Origin: Diphasiastrum complanatum
Lineage: Eukaryota > Streptophyta > Lycopodiopsida > Lycopodiales > Lycopodiaceae
Assembly: GCA_029204225.1 (NCBI GenBank)
Contig: CM055095.1
Coordinates: 64,868,158-64,932,157 of the forward strand
DNA length: 64,000 nt
Reading direction: 5' to 3'
Of the stretch, positions 1-11,412 are shown piece after piece. A model generated the notes under the pieces. It saw nothing but the letters and a program-made list of their open reading frames with translations. It was not told the origin of the DNA and searched no databases. Both the position numbers and the translations under genes were made by a program. The number at the start of each line of letters is the position of its first letter. Position 1 is the first letter of the stretch.

Positions 1-621
1 TGTGAACATAGCATCCTCTTGAAGTGTCGATGTAGATCCACCTCTTGCTTGAAGCCTATATTCCTCATTGATCAAGATCTCTTGAAGATCCATCAAACTT
101 GGCAAAGTCTTTTGAATAGCAATACTTTGAACAATGTTATCATGAGCATCCAACAAGCCATTAAGAATCACTTGAATAAGCTCTCCTTCCTTAATGCTTT
201 CATCTATGCAAGCTAACTCATCATTCAATGCTTTCATTCTCAAAACAAAAGTACTTGGACTTTCTTCATTCTTTTGCAAACAAGAAAAGATTTGCCTTCT
301 TAGATTCAACACTCTAGAAGTATACTTGGATTCATAAAGCTTCTTCAATGAATTCCAAGCTTCCAAATATGATGTGCACTTACCAACTTCCTTGAGAAGT
401 TCATTGGTAACATTCATCTTTATCATGTGTAGAGCCTTCTTGGCCCTCTTGTCATACCTCAATTGATCTTGTTGTGTTGCTGGTCTCTCCTCCAAGCCTA
501 CAACAATATCCAAAACATAATTCATCTCAAGAAGTGACTCCATCCTCACTTTCCACAATGAATAGTTACTTGAGGTAAGCCTATCATTGGCTTCCAACAT
601 GACTCCAATTGAGGTTGCCAT
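1..621 (-). CDS. Ty1/copia Gag, partial (runs off the left edge)
   Basis: Reading the minus strand from ATG at 621 to the window edge gives an unbroken frame of 207 codons. It has the copia-type Gag (UBN2-like) order: an N-terminal 'SSNYSLWKVRMESLL' segment, 'KMNVTNELLKEV', 'EAWNSLKKLYESK', 'SRVLNLRRQIFS', and the 'VILNGLLDAHD' segment near the cut. Gag packages the element RNA in cytoplasmic virus-like particles. The primer-binding site and LTR lie just upstream (to the right), so this is the 5' end of a minus-strand element whose pol lies outside the window. Being open, and having an LTR very like the one at 63724-64000, it is one of the better preserved copia genes here. Confidence 0.85.
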   Translation of the reverse strand, partial: MATSIGVMLEANDRLTSSNYSLWKVRMESLLEMNYVLDIVVGLEERPATQQDQLRYDKRAKKALHMIKMNVTNELLKEVGKCTSYLEAWNSLKKLYESKYTSRVLNLRRQIFSCLQKNEESPSTFVLRMKALNDELACIDESIKEGELIQVILNGLLDAHDNIVQSIAIQKTLPSLMDLQEILINEEYRLQARGGSTSTLQEDAMFT

Positions 622-1209
622 GTAGCAATGACCTGATCTTCTCTTTCAACCTGCTTCAATGCACAAAGCACTCCTTTGAACAACAACAAATGCTTTCAAA
701 AGAAATCACCAAGATTTGAAACTATCTCACAAATTCTCTTCTAGCACTTATCCAAGCAAATCAACACATAGAGTCATGGAATCTTGATCAACCTATGATC
801 TATTCTCAATATAATGACTTTTGCCACTTCCTAAGATTGAAACACACTCAAATGAAGTCTAGAAATCTCACTATCTAGAGATCCAATCAAATTTAGAGTT
901 TTGACAAAATCACAAAAAATTGACTATTCCAAATCTACATGCAAATGCTAAAAATTCGATATGCAATCTATAAGCCATCACTTAGGCTGAACCAATGATC
1001 CAAAAATTGGCCAAATCTAGTACATGTATCTAAAAATTGGAATTGAACAAGTATATTGACCTATTCAATGTTTTGATCTACAAAAGATCCAATCTACAAA
1101 AGCAAAAAATCCGATTTTGGTGTAGAATCCTCTCTAGCATGCTCTAGACTTGATATCTTTACCAAATCATTGATAGATCAGATTTCCTCTTTCATAACCT
1201 GAAACACAA
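622..1209 (-). other. 5' leader of the family-1 copia element
   Basis: Untranslated leader between primer-binding site and Gag start. No ORF or structured element stands out. Confidence 0.5.
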
Positions 1210-1221
1210 GCTCTGATACCA

Positions 1222-1728
1222 TGTGAAAGATTTCAGATCCTTAAGATCCAATCTACTTGAATGATCTTTGGTTAGAAAGAGAAATACACTACCAATCTCA
1301 CAAATGTAGAAAAATCAGCATCTACACACAATTTGAGATGCAAACACTAATAGAACTTGATCAAACTTGAATGAAATGATTATATACTATTGGTATGTAT
1401 ACAAAACCAACAAGCTACTGTATTTCACACGTATGGATCCAAAAATAACAAATATATATCATTCTTCACATAGAATTGCAAGCAATCACCAAGATAGTGC
1501 ACCAATGGATAGTAGAACCCAAGAGAACCATGTATAAGCATGAAATGAGATAGAGAAGAGAGAAGATGACTCTCTCTGTGAGTTACATCCTTTTATAACA
1601 AGTCCAAATCCTATTTGGCCACTTGGCTTTCCCACCAAAATGCTAACCCTACTAATTTTGGGTCTAGATTCAATGTACCCAACTTATTCAAATTGAAACT
1701 ACTCAAACTCGCATTCTATCTTTCCTGT
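1222..1728 (-). repeat. copia 5' LTR (family 1) with adjacent primer-binding site
   Basis: On the minus strand the Met-tRNA primer-binding site TGGTATCAGAGC (1210-1221) directly follows a sequence ending in CA, so the LTR begins at TG 1222 on the plus strand. Its outer end near 1728 is set by comparison with 63724-64000, which is the reverse complement of about 1440-1728 with only scattered mismatches. The last bases are altered here, so the outer edge is uncertain by a few bases. The LTR contains a CACACGTATG motif near 1427 and a pyrimidine/GA-rich stretch near 1550-1585. Confidence 0.75.
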
Positions 1729-1815
1729 GAGTTTCCTTGGGAAGTAATCTTCGCAGAGCTCTCTGAAGTTCTATCTTACTGAGACAAGGACACAGAGAAG
1801 TCTGCGAGAGTTAGA

Positions 1816-2461
1816 TGTGAAAAAAGTGGATCTTGAATGGATCCAAACTCCCAGAATACTTGGCTAAGATCTTTTTACAACAAGCTATAAAAGCTAGAAA
1901 TGGCAAAGCATCCTAATGCTACCAATAACAACATACCAGTACTACAATAAAAGCCAAAAACAACTAATAAAAGGTACTGATGGCAGCCAAAAACAACAGC
2001 ATACCAACCCTACAATAGCAACCTACCACTTTTGGAAACCTCTTTAGACCATATACAAAAGCTTGAAATACACAAAGCAATGCTCTCAATGGAGGAAGAA
2101 ACTGTGACAATGATCTATTGATCACTCTCAACAATACAATAAGTTTCTCCAACCTGTTCTCCACGAATTTCAGCCTAATATAGGTGAGAGAGATGACTCT
2201 CTCTCCTCTCTCTAGAACTTAGGACCCAAATTTAGGGCACCAGTAGTCTAAAATAGCCAATTTTGGCCTATATGTCCAAATAACATGATTTTGGTGTCAT
2301 TTCGAAGGTCCTAAAGTTTGAGACTTCTTCAACATAGAATATATACTAGAATAAAAGTATATAGGCCTCTTTCACACGTGTGAAATGTTAGATCCAAAAC
2401 TATGTACAAAAATTGCCAATTTAGGCCTCAAACTAGCTAGGAAATGTTGAAAATTTTCACA
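1816..2461 (-). repeat. 3' LTR (family 2), 646 bp
   Basis: TG...CA ends, with the polypurine tract immediately inside at 2462-2475. Contains a perfect palindrome TTCACACGTGTGAA at about 2371. The first 180 bp match 7638-7860 closely, identifying it as the partner of the right-hand LTR. Confidence 0.8.
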
Positions 2462-2474
2462 CTCCCTCTTCAAC

Positions 2475-4262
2475 TTAACTTGCTAGTTTTACAACACTAC
2501 TTTGCTCCAAGCTAAAAATGATCTCCATCGTGATAATAGATCTCTTCTCAAGTGTTCTAATATGTACAATATGAAGTACAACATAATTGATATAGATAAT
2601 AGTGTCCATATAGGATGCTTCACTATTTCTTACATCAATTTTACATAGAATGGTGAATAGGATACATGTAAAAGAACATAGAATTATAATGAAAGGATTC
2701 CTCCATGTATCCACCTTTGAATTCTCTGTAAAATAGCAGCAAACAAGTTGTAAGTGAAAGTAACCAACAAGTGTTTGCATGCCTCCTCCACATTCCACTA
2801 TGCCCATAGTGAATGCACCATGTATCTCCATGAATGAACCTCCATCACCACCTTGCCTTTGTAGATCTCCAATCCATGAAAGCCCTTGAGTGAATGAATG
2901 CAAAAATGATGTGTTCTCTGCTCCATTTGAATGAGCAAAACCTGAACTTGAAATACTTGAAGTATCTTCACAAGATTTGCATACAACCCTTGATCCTACA
3001 TTGTCAACAATTTGCCAATTTGCCAACACTAGGATGCTAGATCTTGAACTTTGTTCAAAAGTAAACATATTGAACGCTTCAATATCTTTCAAGATTTGAA
3101 TGAATGCATGTACTTGATCATAAGAACCAGCAATGATAACTATTCCATCTCCAAGAACCCAATGATGCAAAACTATGGAACTAGTTTCATTGAATTTTGA
3201 CAATTCCAACACATTGACATGACAATGTTCATACATGAGACTAAACAAATAAGATAGAGTAAAAGGACACTTCCTTGCTACTCCAAGAACCTTACTTGAA
3301 CCTTCAAGAACCTGTAAAAACAGATCCAAAATGCTTTGCCCATGTGGCTCCCCTTTGATGCTTTTGACTAGCTTCCAATTGCTACTTGCCTCTTGGTGTT
3401 GATGAAGCAATTCAAGATCAACATCTTGATCTTCCAATAAAGCATCAAGGACTTTGCATTTATAAACATCTTCAAATCTAAACCTCTGAAGATACTCCCT
3501 CTCAAACACATGATTAACATCCCACAAGATCTCATCATTGCTTGATTTCAACCTTTCACTATAGTTAGTGAAAACAATGTCACCATCATAAACCAAAAGA
3601 TAGATTTCTACAATTCTATCCAACATGAAGTAGAGTAGATGAAGTTGAGTATCAAACCTAATCAAACCAACCCATTTGAGCTCAAACAAAACCTCAATGA
3701 GCTCAAACCAAACATCAATGAGCTCACCAATGAGATCTTCCTTGCTTTGGAGAAATTGCCACTTGAGTTGCTCCATGTAGTCTTCTTCATCCAACCTTTT
3801 GTCATCTTGATCATGCATGAACACTCCACCACAATCATAGCAACCTTTGAGTTGATGAAGAGATGTAAGATCCATGCCTTGAATCTTCCCAAGAATCACT
3901 CTTCCTTTGCCCTTTCCTTCACAAGACTCCCTCTTAATGATCACACCACAAAAGTTAGCAATCTCCCTCTTGATAGTTGCATCATAAGAAATGGAAGAAT
4001 CTCGAACATTAGAAGCCATGAAAAGAATACATAGTTCCTTCGATATAAGCATGTTTGAAGTACTTTTTCTTGTCAAACCTGGACTTCTAATCAATGATAT
4101 AGGTAATGATAATGAACCCTCACTATCATTCACAAAAGCATCATTCAAAGTACGTCCTACTTTGAACACTTCACATTCATCTCTCCCTTTTGACTTGAGA
4201 TCTTCCTCACCAAGTCTCACGATAGAACCTTTTGATCTTACTTCTATCTTTTGGACTACCAT
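2475..4262 (-). CDS. 595-aa ORF of unknown function carried by an LTR element
   Basis: A single long frame that ends 14 bases from the 3' LTR, in the place where some plant retroelements carry an extra, sometimes envelope-like, gene. I do not recognise a family. The N-terminal 130 residues are rich in charged residues (Lys/Arg/Glu/Ser). The middle is leucine-rich and acidic with likely helices (about residues 150-330). The C-terminal 90 residues include two hydrophobic stretches, around 'IIILCSFTCILFTILC' and 'IIYINYVVLHIVHI', that could span a membrane. It follows a double CCHC zinc-knuckle remnant in which stops interrupt the frame. It could be a captured host fragment, a diverged Gag C-terminus or an env-like product. 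Conservation of such a long open frame in an otherwise damaged element is notable. Confidence 0.5.
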   Translation of the reverse strand: MVVQKIEVRSKGSIVRLGEEDLKSKGRDECEVFKVGRTLNDAFVNDSEGSLSLPISLIRSPGLTRKSTSNMLISKELCILFMASNVRDSSISYDATIKREIANFCGVIIKRESCEGKGKGRVILGKIQGMDLTSLHQLKGCYDCGGVFMHDQDDKRLDEEDYMEQLKWQFLQSKEDLIGELIDVWFELIEVLFELKWVGLIRFDTQLHLLYFMLDRIVEIYLLVYDGDIVFTNYSERLKSSNDEILWDVNHVFEREYLQRFRFEDVYKCKVLDALLEDQDVDLELLHQHQEASSNWKLVKSIKGEPHGQSILDLFLQVLEGSSKVLGVARKCPFTLSYLFSLMYEHCHVNVLELSKFNETSSIVLHHWVLGDGIVIIAGSYDQVHAFIQILKDIEAFNMFTFEQSSRSSILVLANWQIVDNVGSRVVCKSCEDTSSISSSGFAHSNGAENTSFLHSFTQGLSWIGDLQRQGGDGGSFMEIHGAFTMGIVECGGGMQTLVGYFHLQLVCCYFTENSKVDTWRNPFIIILCSFTCILFTILCKIDVRNSEASYMDTIIYINYVVLHIVHIRTLEKRSIITMEIIFSLEQSSVVKLAS

Positions 4263-4620
4263 GTTAATGTTAGATTTAGGTGGTCGTGGCTCATCTTCTC
4301 TAGATGTATTTACAAACCGTGGTTTAGATCGTGGCTATTGTGGCTGAGGACATTTCGCAGTAACATGTCCTCCACCTTTACAATTAGCACAAAGTGGCAC
4401 ATATCCTACTGACCTCCTAGGTTCGAGACAGTCAGGCGAATAGTGACCAAGGGCTCCGCAATTATATCACGAACTCTTTACTTTGTACTGTTGCGTGGTT
4501 TAGAAATTCTTTTGGTTAGGAGGAGTAGCGGTATAGGCTACCTCCTCATGGTTATCAACTGGACAAAGGAATAATTCTTCCTCTATAGAGTTGGAGGCTA
4601 AAGAGGAGATAACATGTAGG
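4263..4620 (-). pseudogene. double CCHC zinc-knuckle remnant upstream of the 595-aa ORF
   Basis: Minus-strand translation shows two CCHC-like knuckles in one frame: 'YNCGALGHYSPDC' (the position before Y is a stop rather than Cys) and, 20 residues later, 'CANCKGGGHVTAKC'. Stops flank them. Paired knuckles of this kind are typical of nucleic-acid-binding Gag C-termini. The frame runs through one stop into the 595-aa ORF, which suggests both were once one protein. Confidence 0.55.
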
Positions 4621-4636
4621 CAAAGCCTATGATAAA

Positions 4637-6492
4637 CTACAGTTTTGCTAGAGTGGCATACACGGTACATATCCCACTTGTTTCACAAATGACTTTTTTG
4701 GACTCATCACATAAAGATACAAAAGAAACTTTTTCTTCAATCATGCTCAAAGCACCATCTCTTTCCAAATGAGTAAATAAGTCATTAGCAACAACCATTT
4801 CCAAAGAAGAGTTTTCATCACCTCCATTGATGAAGTTAGCTCTCTTCTTACCTTTTTCATTTTTGCACTTTTCATGTAGTTCCATGGAAGAGCCACCAAG
4901 ACTTGGAAATCTATGAGTAGAAGAGTTCAAACATGATACTAATTTAGCACCACATGACTCCATTTGACTAGTAGGTAGCACTAGTCCATCTTCAAGATCC
5001 AATGGATCCAAAACATTGATCATAGATTCACCAAAAGTTGCCAAGTTAGCACAACAATAACTATCTCCAAGAAGCTCATTAGATCTCAACCTAGATCTAG
5101 CATAAGGAAGTTCTTTAGACTTTGCATAAGATCTACCAATCTTATTGATGCTAGGGATTGACTTTTGAAAGTTGAGAGAACCACCAACATCCATTTCATT
5201 CCTCTTGTTAGATATAACAAATGCATCAAGCTTGTAAAGTCTACCTTGTCTATTGCCCCTAGCAATCAAGACATCTCCCTTAGTATTGAAGCAAACATCC
5301 CCAACAAACTTTGTCTTGTACCCTTTTTTTAACATTTGACCAACACTTAGCAAATTCTTTGAAAGTGAAGGAATGTAAAGAACACCATCAAGCCTTACAT
5401 TCCTATTAGTAGAAAGGCAAATAGGAATTGAGCCAATACCTTTGATCATACACTCACCACCATTTGGCTTGTGAACGACTTTCTTGGTTCCAACATAAGA
5501 GATCAAAGAAGTAAAGAACTCCTTGTGACTAGTCATGTGTGAACTAGATCCAGTATCTATCCACCATGAATTCTTGTCACTTCCACTTGACATTAGACTT
5601 GAAGAACACATCATGAGAGAATCACAAGAATCTAGATCCTCATTAGAAGTACAAAAGTTGTTTTGCTTGCTACCTTCATTAGTTTGCTTCTTATGACATT
5701 CATTTGCAAAATGACCTTTTATCCCACAATAAAAGCACTTGAATTTTGACTTGTCTTTCTTTCTAAAAGAAGTAGAAGAGGAGGAGGAAGAGTGATCATC
5801 ATGATCCGAGTTACCACCTTTGGACCATTTCCCTTTGCCTTTACCTTTGCCTTTGACTTTGCCTTTTGTGAAGAAAGCCTCTTCACCTCCACCTTGCAAG
5901 GATGCACCATCAAGCTTTGACTGCAACCTATGTTCTTCAGCCAATAAGATTTCTTGCAAGTCAACCACACTTGGCAAGACTCTTTGAATGGCAAAACTTT
6001 GCACAAGGTTAGCATGCTCATCTTGCAAACCATTTAACATAACCTAGACTATTTCACCATCTTTTATGATTTCATCAATGCATGCTAGATCATCACTTAA
6101 GGACTTAACCCTCAAGACAAATGCATGAGCACGTTCACCCTCTCTTTGTCTACTAGAAAATATTTGCCTCCTTAGGGTCAATACCCTAGATGTGGACTTT
6201 GATTCAAAGAGCTTCTTCAAGGCATTCCATGCCTCACTTGCACTTTGACTATTACCAACTTCCTTGAGAAGTTCATTGGTAACATTCATTTTAATGATAT
6301 GAAGAGCCCTTTTGGCCTTATTATCAAACCTTTGTTGCTCTTGAACAGTGGGTGGTCTCTCTTCAGTTCCTGCAACTCTGTCCATGAGTTCATTCAACTC
6401 AAGTAAGGATTCCATCCTCACTTTCCAGGTAGAGTAGTTTGATGAACTCGACCTATCATTAGTTCTAACATGATCCCACCATTGGAAGCCAT
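4637..6492 (-). pseudogene. copia Gag-protease, broken
   Basis: ATG at 6492 is followed within about 20 codons by a frameshift. Gag then continues open from 6421 ('KMNVTNELLKEVGNS', 'SRVLTLRRQIFSS') to an in-frame TAG at 6044, and resumes at 6040 ('MLNGLQDEHANLVQSF'). A CCHC knuckle 'CFYCGIKGHFANEC' lies near 5740. It is followed by the retropepsin active site 'WWIDTGSSSHMTS' and the 'LYIPSLSKNLLSVGQM' and 'GRLYKLDAFV' segments that normally precede integrase. The frame then runs into unrelated sequence and stops at 4637, with no integrase. One point mutation (CAG to TAG) explains the internal stop. Confidence 0.8.
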
Positions 6493-7637
6493 GAATATAA
6501 TGATTCTTTAACTTTTAGGCTCTGTCCTAATGCACCTAGCACTCACTTTCCTCTCAACAAATGATGGATAAGGAGATCTCAGAAGATCTAGGACCCTAAA
6601 ACACTTCTATCTTGAACCTGGCTAGTTTCCAAGCATAGAAAGGAAGATTGAAACACATGCAACACTTTGCACACACTAAGAATGGATTACAGACCCAAAC
6701 CAACTTGAAAACACTCTTGCTTAAGCTCTCAAACTTTCCAGCAAGTGACCAAATCAAGCTATGGTGTGAAGAATTACTTGCATTCTTAGAAAATACACAA
6801 GATAGGCTGCAAAGAATACCTAGAATTGAACAAACTTGATCAACATATGATCAACACACTAAGATATTGATTCAACCTGTAAAACCACATGTAAACCACA
6901 CTTCTAAAATTTTATAAACTCCATCAAATGATAAATACAAGCTTTAGAGGTGAATGAAAGAGCACAGTTAGTGAATCATAAGACTAGCTTCACTAGCTTG
7001 TCAAATCTTGGTGTTTAGATGTAGATCTAAGATCACTTCTCATGAGAATGTTCCTCAATTTGTTAAGAACCTGAAAACACATTTGCATAATTAAAACCTT
7101 CGAAATGCTCCAATCAAATTACATGAGAGTTACTTACATGCTCAACAAAGTACACCAAAATTTATGCAAAAGATTGTTGACAATCTGTTCACCCAAAAGG
7201 GGATCTTTCATCCAAGTGGGAGCTTTGCTCAGCCTTTCGGAGAAATACAAAATCACTCAAAGAGTATTTTTCATCCACTTAAGGAGAAGGTTCATCCACT
7301 TAAGGAGAGTATTCTTCCACAAAGGAGAGTGTTCATCCACAGAAGTGGAGATTGTCAACAATACATTGAACAGAACATTGTTAGTATTGAATATGCACAA
7401 GCCTCACAATCAACAAATGATTAGGTGTTATGATCTGATCCAAAATAGCTTCTTCTCAGCCTTTGATCTTCAATAGACCTGAAATATGCTTTTGATCGAC
7501 AAGTTCAACTCACAAAACAAAGGTTAGTAAGATTTGATCAACAGTGCAATGCATAATCATGTTAGAACTTGATCAAACATAATATCACCATAAATGAAAA
7601 TCCTACTAAAAATGGCAGCCAACTAGCTCTGATACCA
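6493..7637 (-). other. 5' leader of the family-2 element plus primer-binding site
   Basis: No coding signal on either strand. It contains a short direct-repeat patch at 7255-7340 with variants of 'TTCATCCACTTAAGGAGA'. The Met-tRNA primer-binding site is at 7626-7637. Confidence 0.5.
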
Positions 7638-8000
7638 TGTGAAAAAAGTGCATCTTGAATGGATCCAAACTCCCAAAATACTTGGCTAAAATCTTTGCAC
7701 AACAAGCTATAAAAGCTAGAAATGGCAAAGCATCCTAATGCTACCTTTGATACACATGAACTCGACAAAGCATTCAAGAGACAAAAGAAACTAATAAAAG
7801 GTATTGATGGTAGCCAAAAACAATAGCATGCCAGCCCTACAATAGCAGCCTACCACTTTTGGAAACCTCTTTAGATCATACACAAAAGCTTGAAGACAAT
7901 ACACAAAGCAATGCTCTCAATGGAGGAAGAAACTATGACAATGATCTATTGATCTCTCTCAACAATACAGTAAGTTTCTCCAACCTGTTCTCCACAAATT
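7638..8000 (-). repeat. 5' LTR (family 2), truncated
   Basis: Starts TGTGAAAAAAG next to the primer-binding site and tracks the 1816-2461 LTR. Similarity stops at 'CTCCACAAATT' (about 8000), where unrelated DNA carrying genes P3 and P1 begins. Confidence 0.7.
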
Positions 8001-8024
8001 GCATGAAAAATCTAAAGCCTATGA

Positions 8025-8736
8025 TTGCTTACAAAGGAGGAATTTTTGAAATTTCAAAAAAGATATCTCCCTAGGGCTAGATATATCCCCTCCGAAAATG
8101 TAGAGGCCATTGGAGGACATGACATCAGCAGAGCAAACGTCATTGATTACGATGATTATGATCTGGTAAGTAGATATTATATTGGTATTGATATTGTTCA
8201 ATTTTCTTATTTCTTATTCGTATTGATATTGTTCAGTTTTCTTATTGAGTTTGCAGTGTTATGTATCATTCTAAATTTATTTTCTTTTCTCGTTTACAGG
8301 ATGCTATTGAAATAGATGCCTTTGGTATGAGACATGGAGGCGTCCGAGGTGTATCAACTGGGAGAAAAGATGTTTCTCTATCTCATTATTTGAAAAACTT
8401 TCAAAATAATGAGATTTGTATATATCATTCATCTTATAATCCATATACAACCACTGTCATTATGGCCATCAAATCATTATCAGTTTATTTAGGAGGCCAT
8501 AAGTACGCAGAGGAACATATAAAATAATTTTTGTGAAGAGAGATTTGGCTATTAAGATATTGGGTTATACTCCTAATAAGACTACCAAAAGATCATCTGC
8601 AATGGCCCTTTATTCGGGTTACATTGATATGAGCAAGAGGAAAAATTTAGAATTTTTGGATCCATATGAAAGGAGATTATTCCTTCATGACAATACCATC
8701 CGTCCGAATCTTGAAGAGGATGATGATGATAATTAA
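8025..8736 (+). pseudogene. 'P3': unknown two-exon protein, frameshifted
   Basis: Exon 1 is open to a donor at 8165 (CTG|gtaagt) and encodes '...YIPSENVEAIGGHDISR' and '...DYDDYDL'. An acceptor at 8300 (tttacag) continues with 'DAIEIDAFGMRHGG' and 'YHSSYNPYTTTVIMAIKS' to a stop at 8525. A second frame (8533-8736) continues coding-like sequence ending in an acidic tail 'EEDDDDN', so one frameshift or a short unrecognised intron separates them. The 3' end converges on P1 copy A with about 20 bp between them. I do not recognise the family. The position, beside P1 and opposite in strand, suggests it belongs to the same mobile element. Confidence 0.45.
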
Positions 8737-8756
8737 ATAACTTTCTGTAATAGATT

Positions 8757-11394
8757 TTTGATATATTACAAGGATCTCTCTTTCGAGTTTTTAGTTTGAT
8801 ATCTAAATTGTGCTCTTCTGTAAAACCACTGAAAAAGTTGAACTAAATATTTATTTCTTGAATTGTGTCCTCCATGATTTGTTGCTCTATGAAATGCTCC
8901 CCTTGCCTGCCAATGAGATTTTTCCATGCCTTGTGATGACCAGATACTTAAGTTGCAAAATAAGTTGCATGATGAAGAAGGATGTGCTGCAAACAATAGT
9001 TTTGATTAGTTACATCAGTAGAAAAAAATATAAGCCTGAATGAGAAAAGTACCAGATAATGATATCGATTAGCACCATGTAATGAGTAACGTTGTCTTTT
9101 TCCCAACAATCATGTATAGATTTTACAAATGTGGTGCAATGATTTTGCAAAGTCTTCATATCTTCTGATGATAGGTTTTCTTTTCTGATAACACCTATGA
9201 GTTTGTTTAAGTTGGTCCACACTTGTCTCTTTTTCACTCGATTATTTCCTTCCAATGTTCGTGTGGCTTGAACAATTTCTCTCCAAATTTCGTATCTGAC
9301 ACTTGATTTTTTGCATGTGTGATTGGATAAAAATCTTCTTGCATTAGCACCTCCAATTGATGGCTTATTAGGAACGTTTCCTTTTTTCCTTGAGAGTCTG
9401 TCACTTTTTTCAATTGTGAAATTCCCTTTATGTAGTCCTGCATTTGACAAAACTATTTCCAACCTCCTGATTGCTGCTTTAGCCACTGACTCTGGTTTAT
9501 GATTCCATGCTAGTAGAATATGCAGGTAAATTAGTTTTTCAATAATACGAACCTCAGCATGCAATGTGCATATGTGAATGTATTTTAATACAATTGGCAG
9601 AACACTTTTTATATTTGGATCTTCAGCTTCTCATGTTGGGTCAGTGTTTGTTGATCGTCCCAAATTCATATTGTAGCAATCCTTCATCCAATAAAGACGT
9701 GGATGCTTTGATGTTGTCCCATGAGAGACATTATACATACATTTTAATGTTTTCAAATCCCCTGCAAGGTGCCATTGAATTTGAAAACTTCCATGGTTTT
9801 CGATTGTGAATTTCTCACCCTCCAAATGTCTCTTTATAATCTCGCCATAGTTTGTTCTTGAAAATATCCATGATAGTATTTTATGGTCCTCTTTCAAGAC
9901 CTGTAGAGAAACAAGTAATGCATCACATGTCAATAAAAACTGGCAAGGGATGAATTGTTAATATAGATATTCTAAATGAAAATTGAAATGTATACCTGGA
10001 ATGCCGCCAACCACATATGTGATTTTCTGATTGAACACTAAACGTTCGATCATCTGTATCTGAAATTTTGTTCATCAAAGTGACACTCACACGTTCCAAC
10101 TTCTGACCCTTGATGATTTCAGATTTATCAAATTTTATTACAACAATGATCTTTCCATTTACTTGATGTTTGTCTAGTTTATAAAATTGAATAATGTATT
10201 TTAGAACATTTTCAATATCAAGGAAAATATTATTGCAATCGTTGTAATTGAGCTCACCATATTCTGATTTGTATAATTCAGTTATATGAAGTGATTGGCC
10301 AACTACTTTGAACATTCCGTCATTATAAAAATTTCTAGCTAATCTTACCCGATATGGACACAGAAGATTAATTTTCTTCACCATCACTTGGGAAAAAGCT
10401 TCTTTAACTATTCTACAAAAAGTAGAATAAGCATTTCTGCTAATTCCAGATACATCACATGCACCTTGTAGCACATTCGCATCTAAGTATGATTGAACCT
10501 TAATCAAAACAGTCTCTACAATTTCATTTTTCATTTTTTCAAACCGAGCATTTTTTATCATTTCCTTTGTTGACTTTCTTGGTAAAACATGACTTAAAGA
10601 TGATCCAATGCATGAACGATCTCTTAAATAGTTCTTCGCCACCAAACATGATCTGCAACAAACATATAAAACTCAAATTATGTTTAATAAATAAATAATC
10701 CATGTTATCAAGTGCAAATTAAACTTGAATGACATATACAAATCAAATAAACAGTTTAGATGACAACATACTTGAATGTTCGGATTCTTTTTTTCTGATT
10801 GTCGCTATGTGTAGATAGGTCATCAATATTCTTCATCGGTACTCTCTTTCTTTTCTTCTTCATCATTGTCTTATTGATAACTTTTAGATCAACAACTGAT
10901 TTTAAACTCTTGGATCGCAACTTTTTCATGGATTTTAACATTTCTTGGTTTTATCCTCGAAGAGTGGTGACAATAGCATTCAACTCTGACATAGCATTCT
11001 TGAGTGCATTGTTTTCAGCACTAGTGTATTGCACATAATGAAGCAATTGTTGATTTGCACGTTGCAATTGTTGATTAGCAAACTGTAATTGTTGATTCAG
11101 ACAAGATATTCTATGCATTCCAATATCTTGCAACCTTTTACAATAACCAAGTAATTTGCTATTTCCTTCACATACATATCTGAGAAGATGAGTTACGAAC
11201 TTAAAATCTGGACACAAACTGGTAGCTGGATCATTAGGATAAATTGATCCATCCACCCACAAATCTAAATTCATATGATTATTCATTCTCAATTCTCTAA
11301 CTATTGCTGCAACATTCTCCACAACTTTTGCATTTTTCTTAATAATTGGAGTGCATTCCATCGGAAAAGCAACATGCAAATGGAACATTGCCAT
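8757..11394 (-). pseudogene. 'P1' copy A: transposase-like protein, multiply interrupted
   Basis: Starts at ATG 11394, by alignment with copy C. In order: an N-terminal domain with 'LWVDGSIYPNDP', a Gln-rich coiled coil ('LNQQLQFANQQLQRANQQLL'), a basic stretch, then after an intron a domain containing 'GKIIVVIKFDKSEI'. After another intron (acceptor just above 9900) come 'WHLAGDLKTLKCMY' and 'HPRLYWMKDC', and a C-terminal helical part with 'SIHDCWEKDNVTHYM'. The segment order resembles transposase-like proteins that are abundant in some invertebrate genomes, which I infer from memory only. Breaks: TAA at 10951, a 2-bp insertion near 10012 ('CACATATGTGG' against 'GACATGTGG' in copy C), TGA at 9631, and more stops below 9010. 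Confidence 0.55.
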
Positions 11395-11412
11395 TGTTAA
11401 AGCTACAATCAT

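Larger units (their letters stand above)
1816..8000 (-). mobile_element. non-autonomous copia-type LTR element lacking integrase/RT
   Basis: A minus-strand LTR element. The 3' LTR is 1816-2461; the polypurine tract (GAAGAGGGAG on the minus strand) abuts it at 2462. A 595-residue ORF, then CCHC-knuckle remnants, then Gag-protease follow. The primer-binding site is at 7626-7637 and the 5' LTR starts at 7638. The 5' LTR matches the 3' LTR until about 8000 and is cut off there by unrelated DNA. There is no integrase, reverse transcriptase or RNase H between the LTRs, so the element would need enzymes supplied in trans. Confidence 0.75.
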
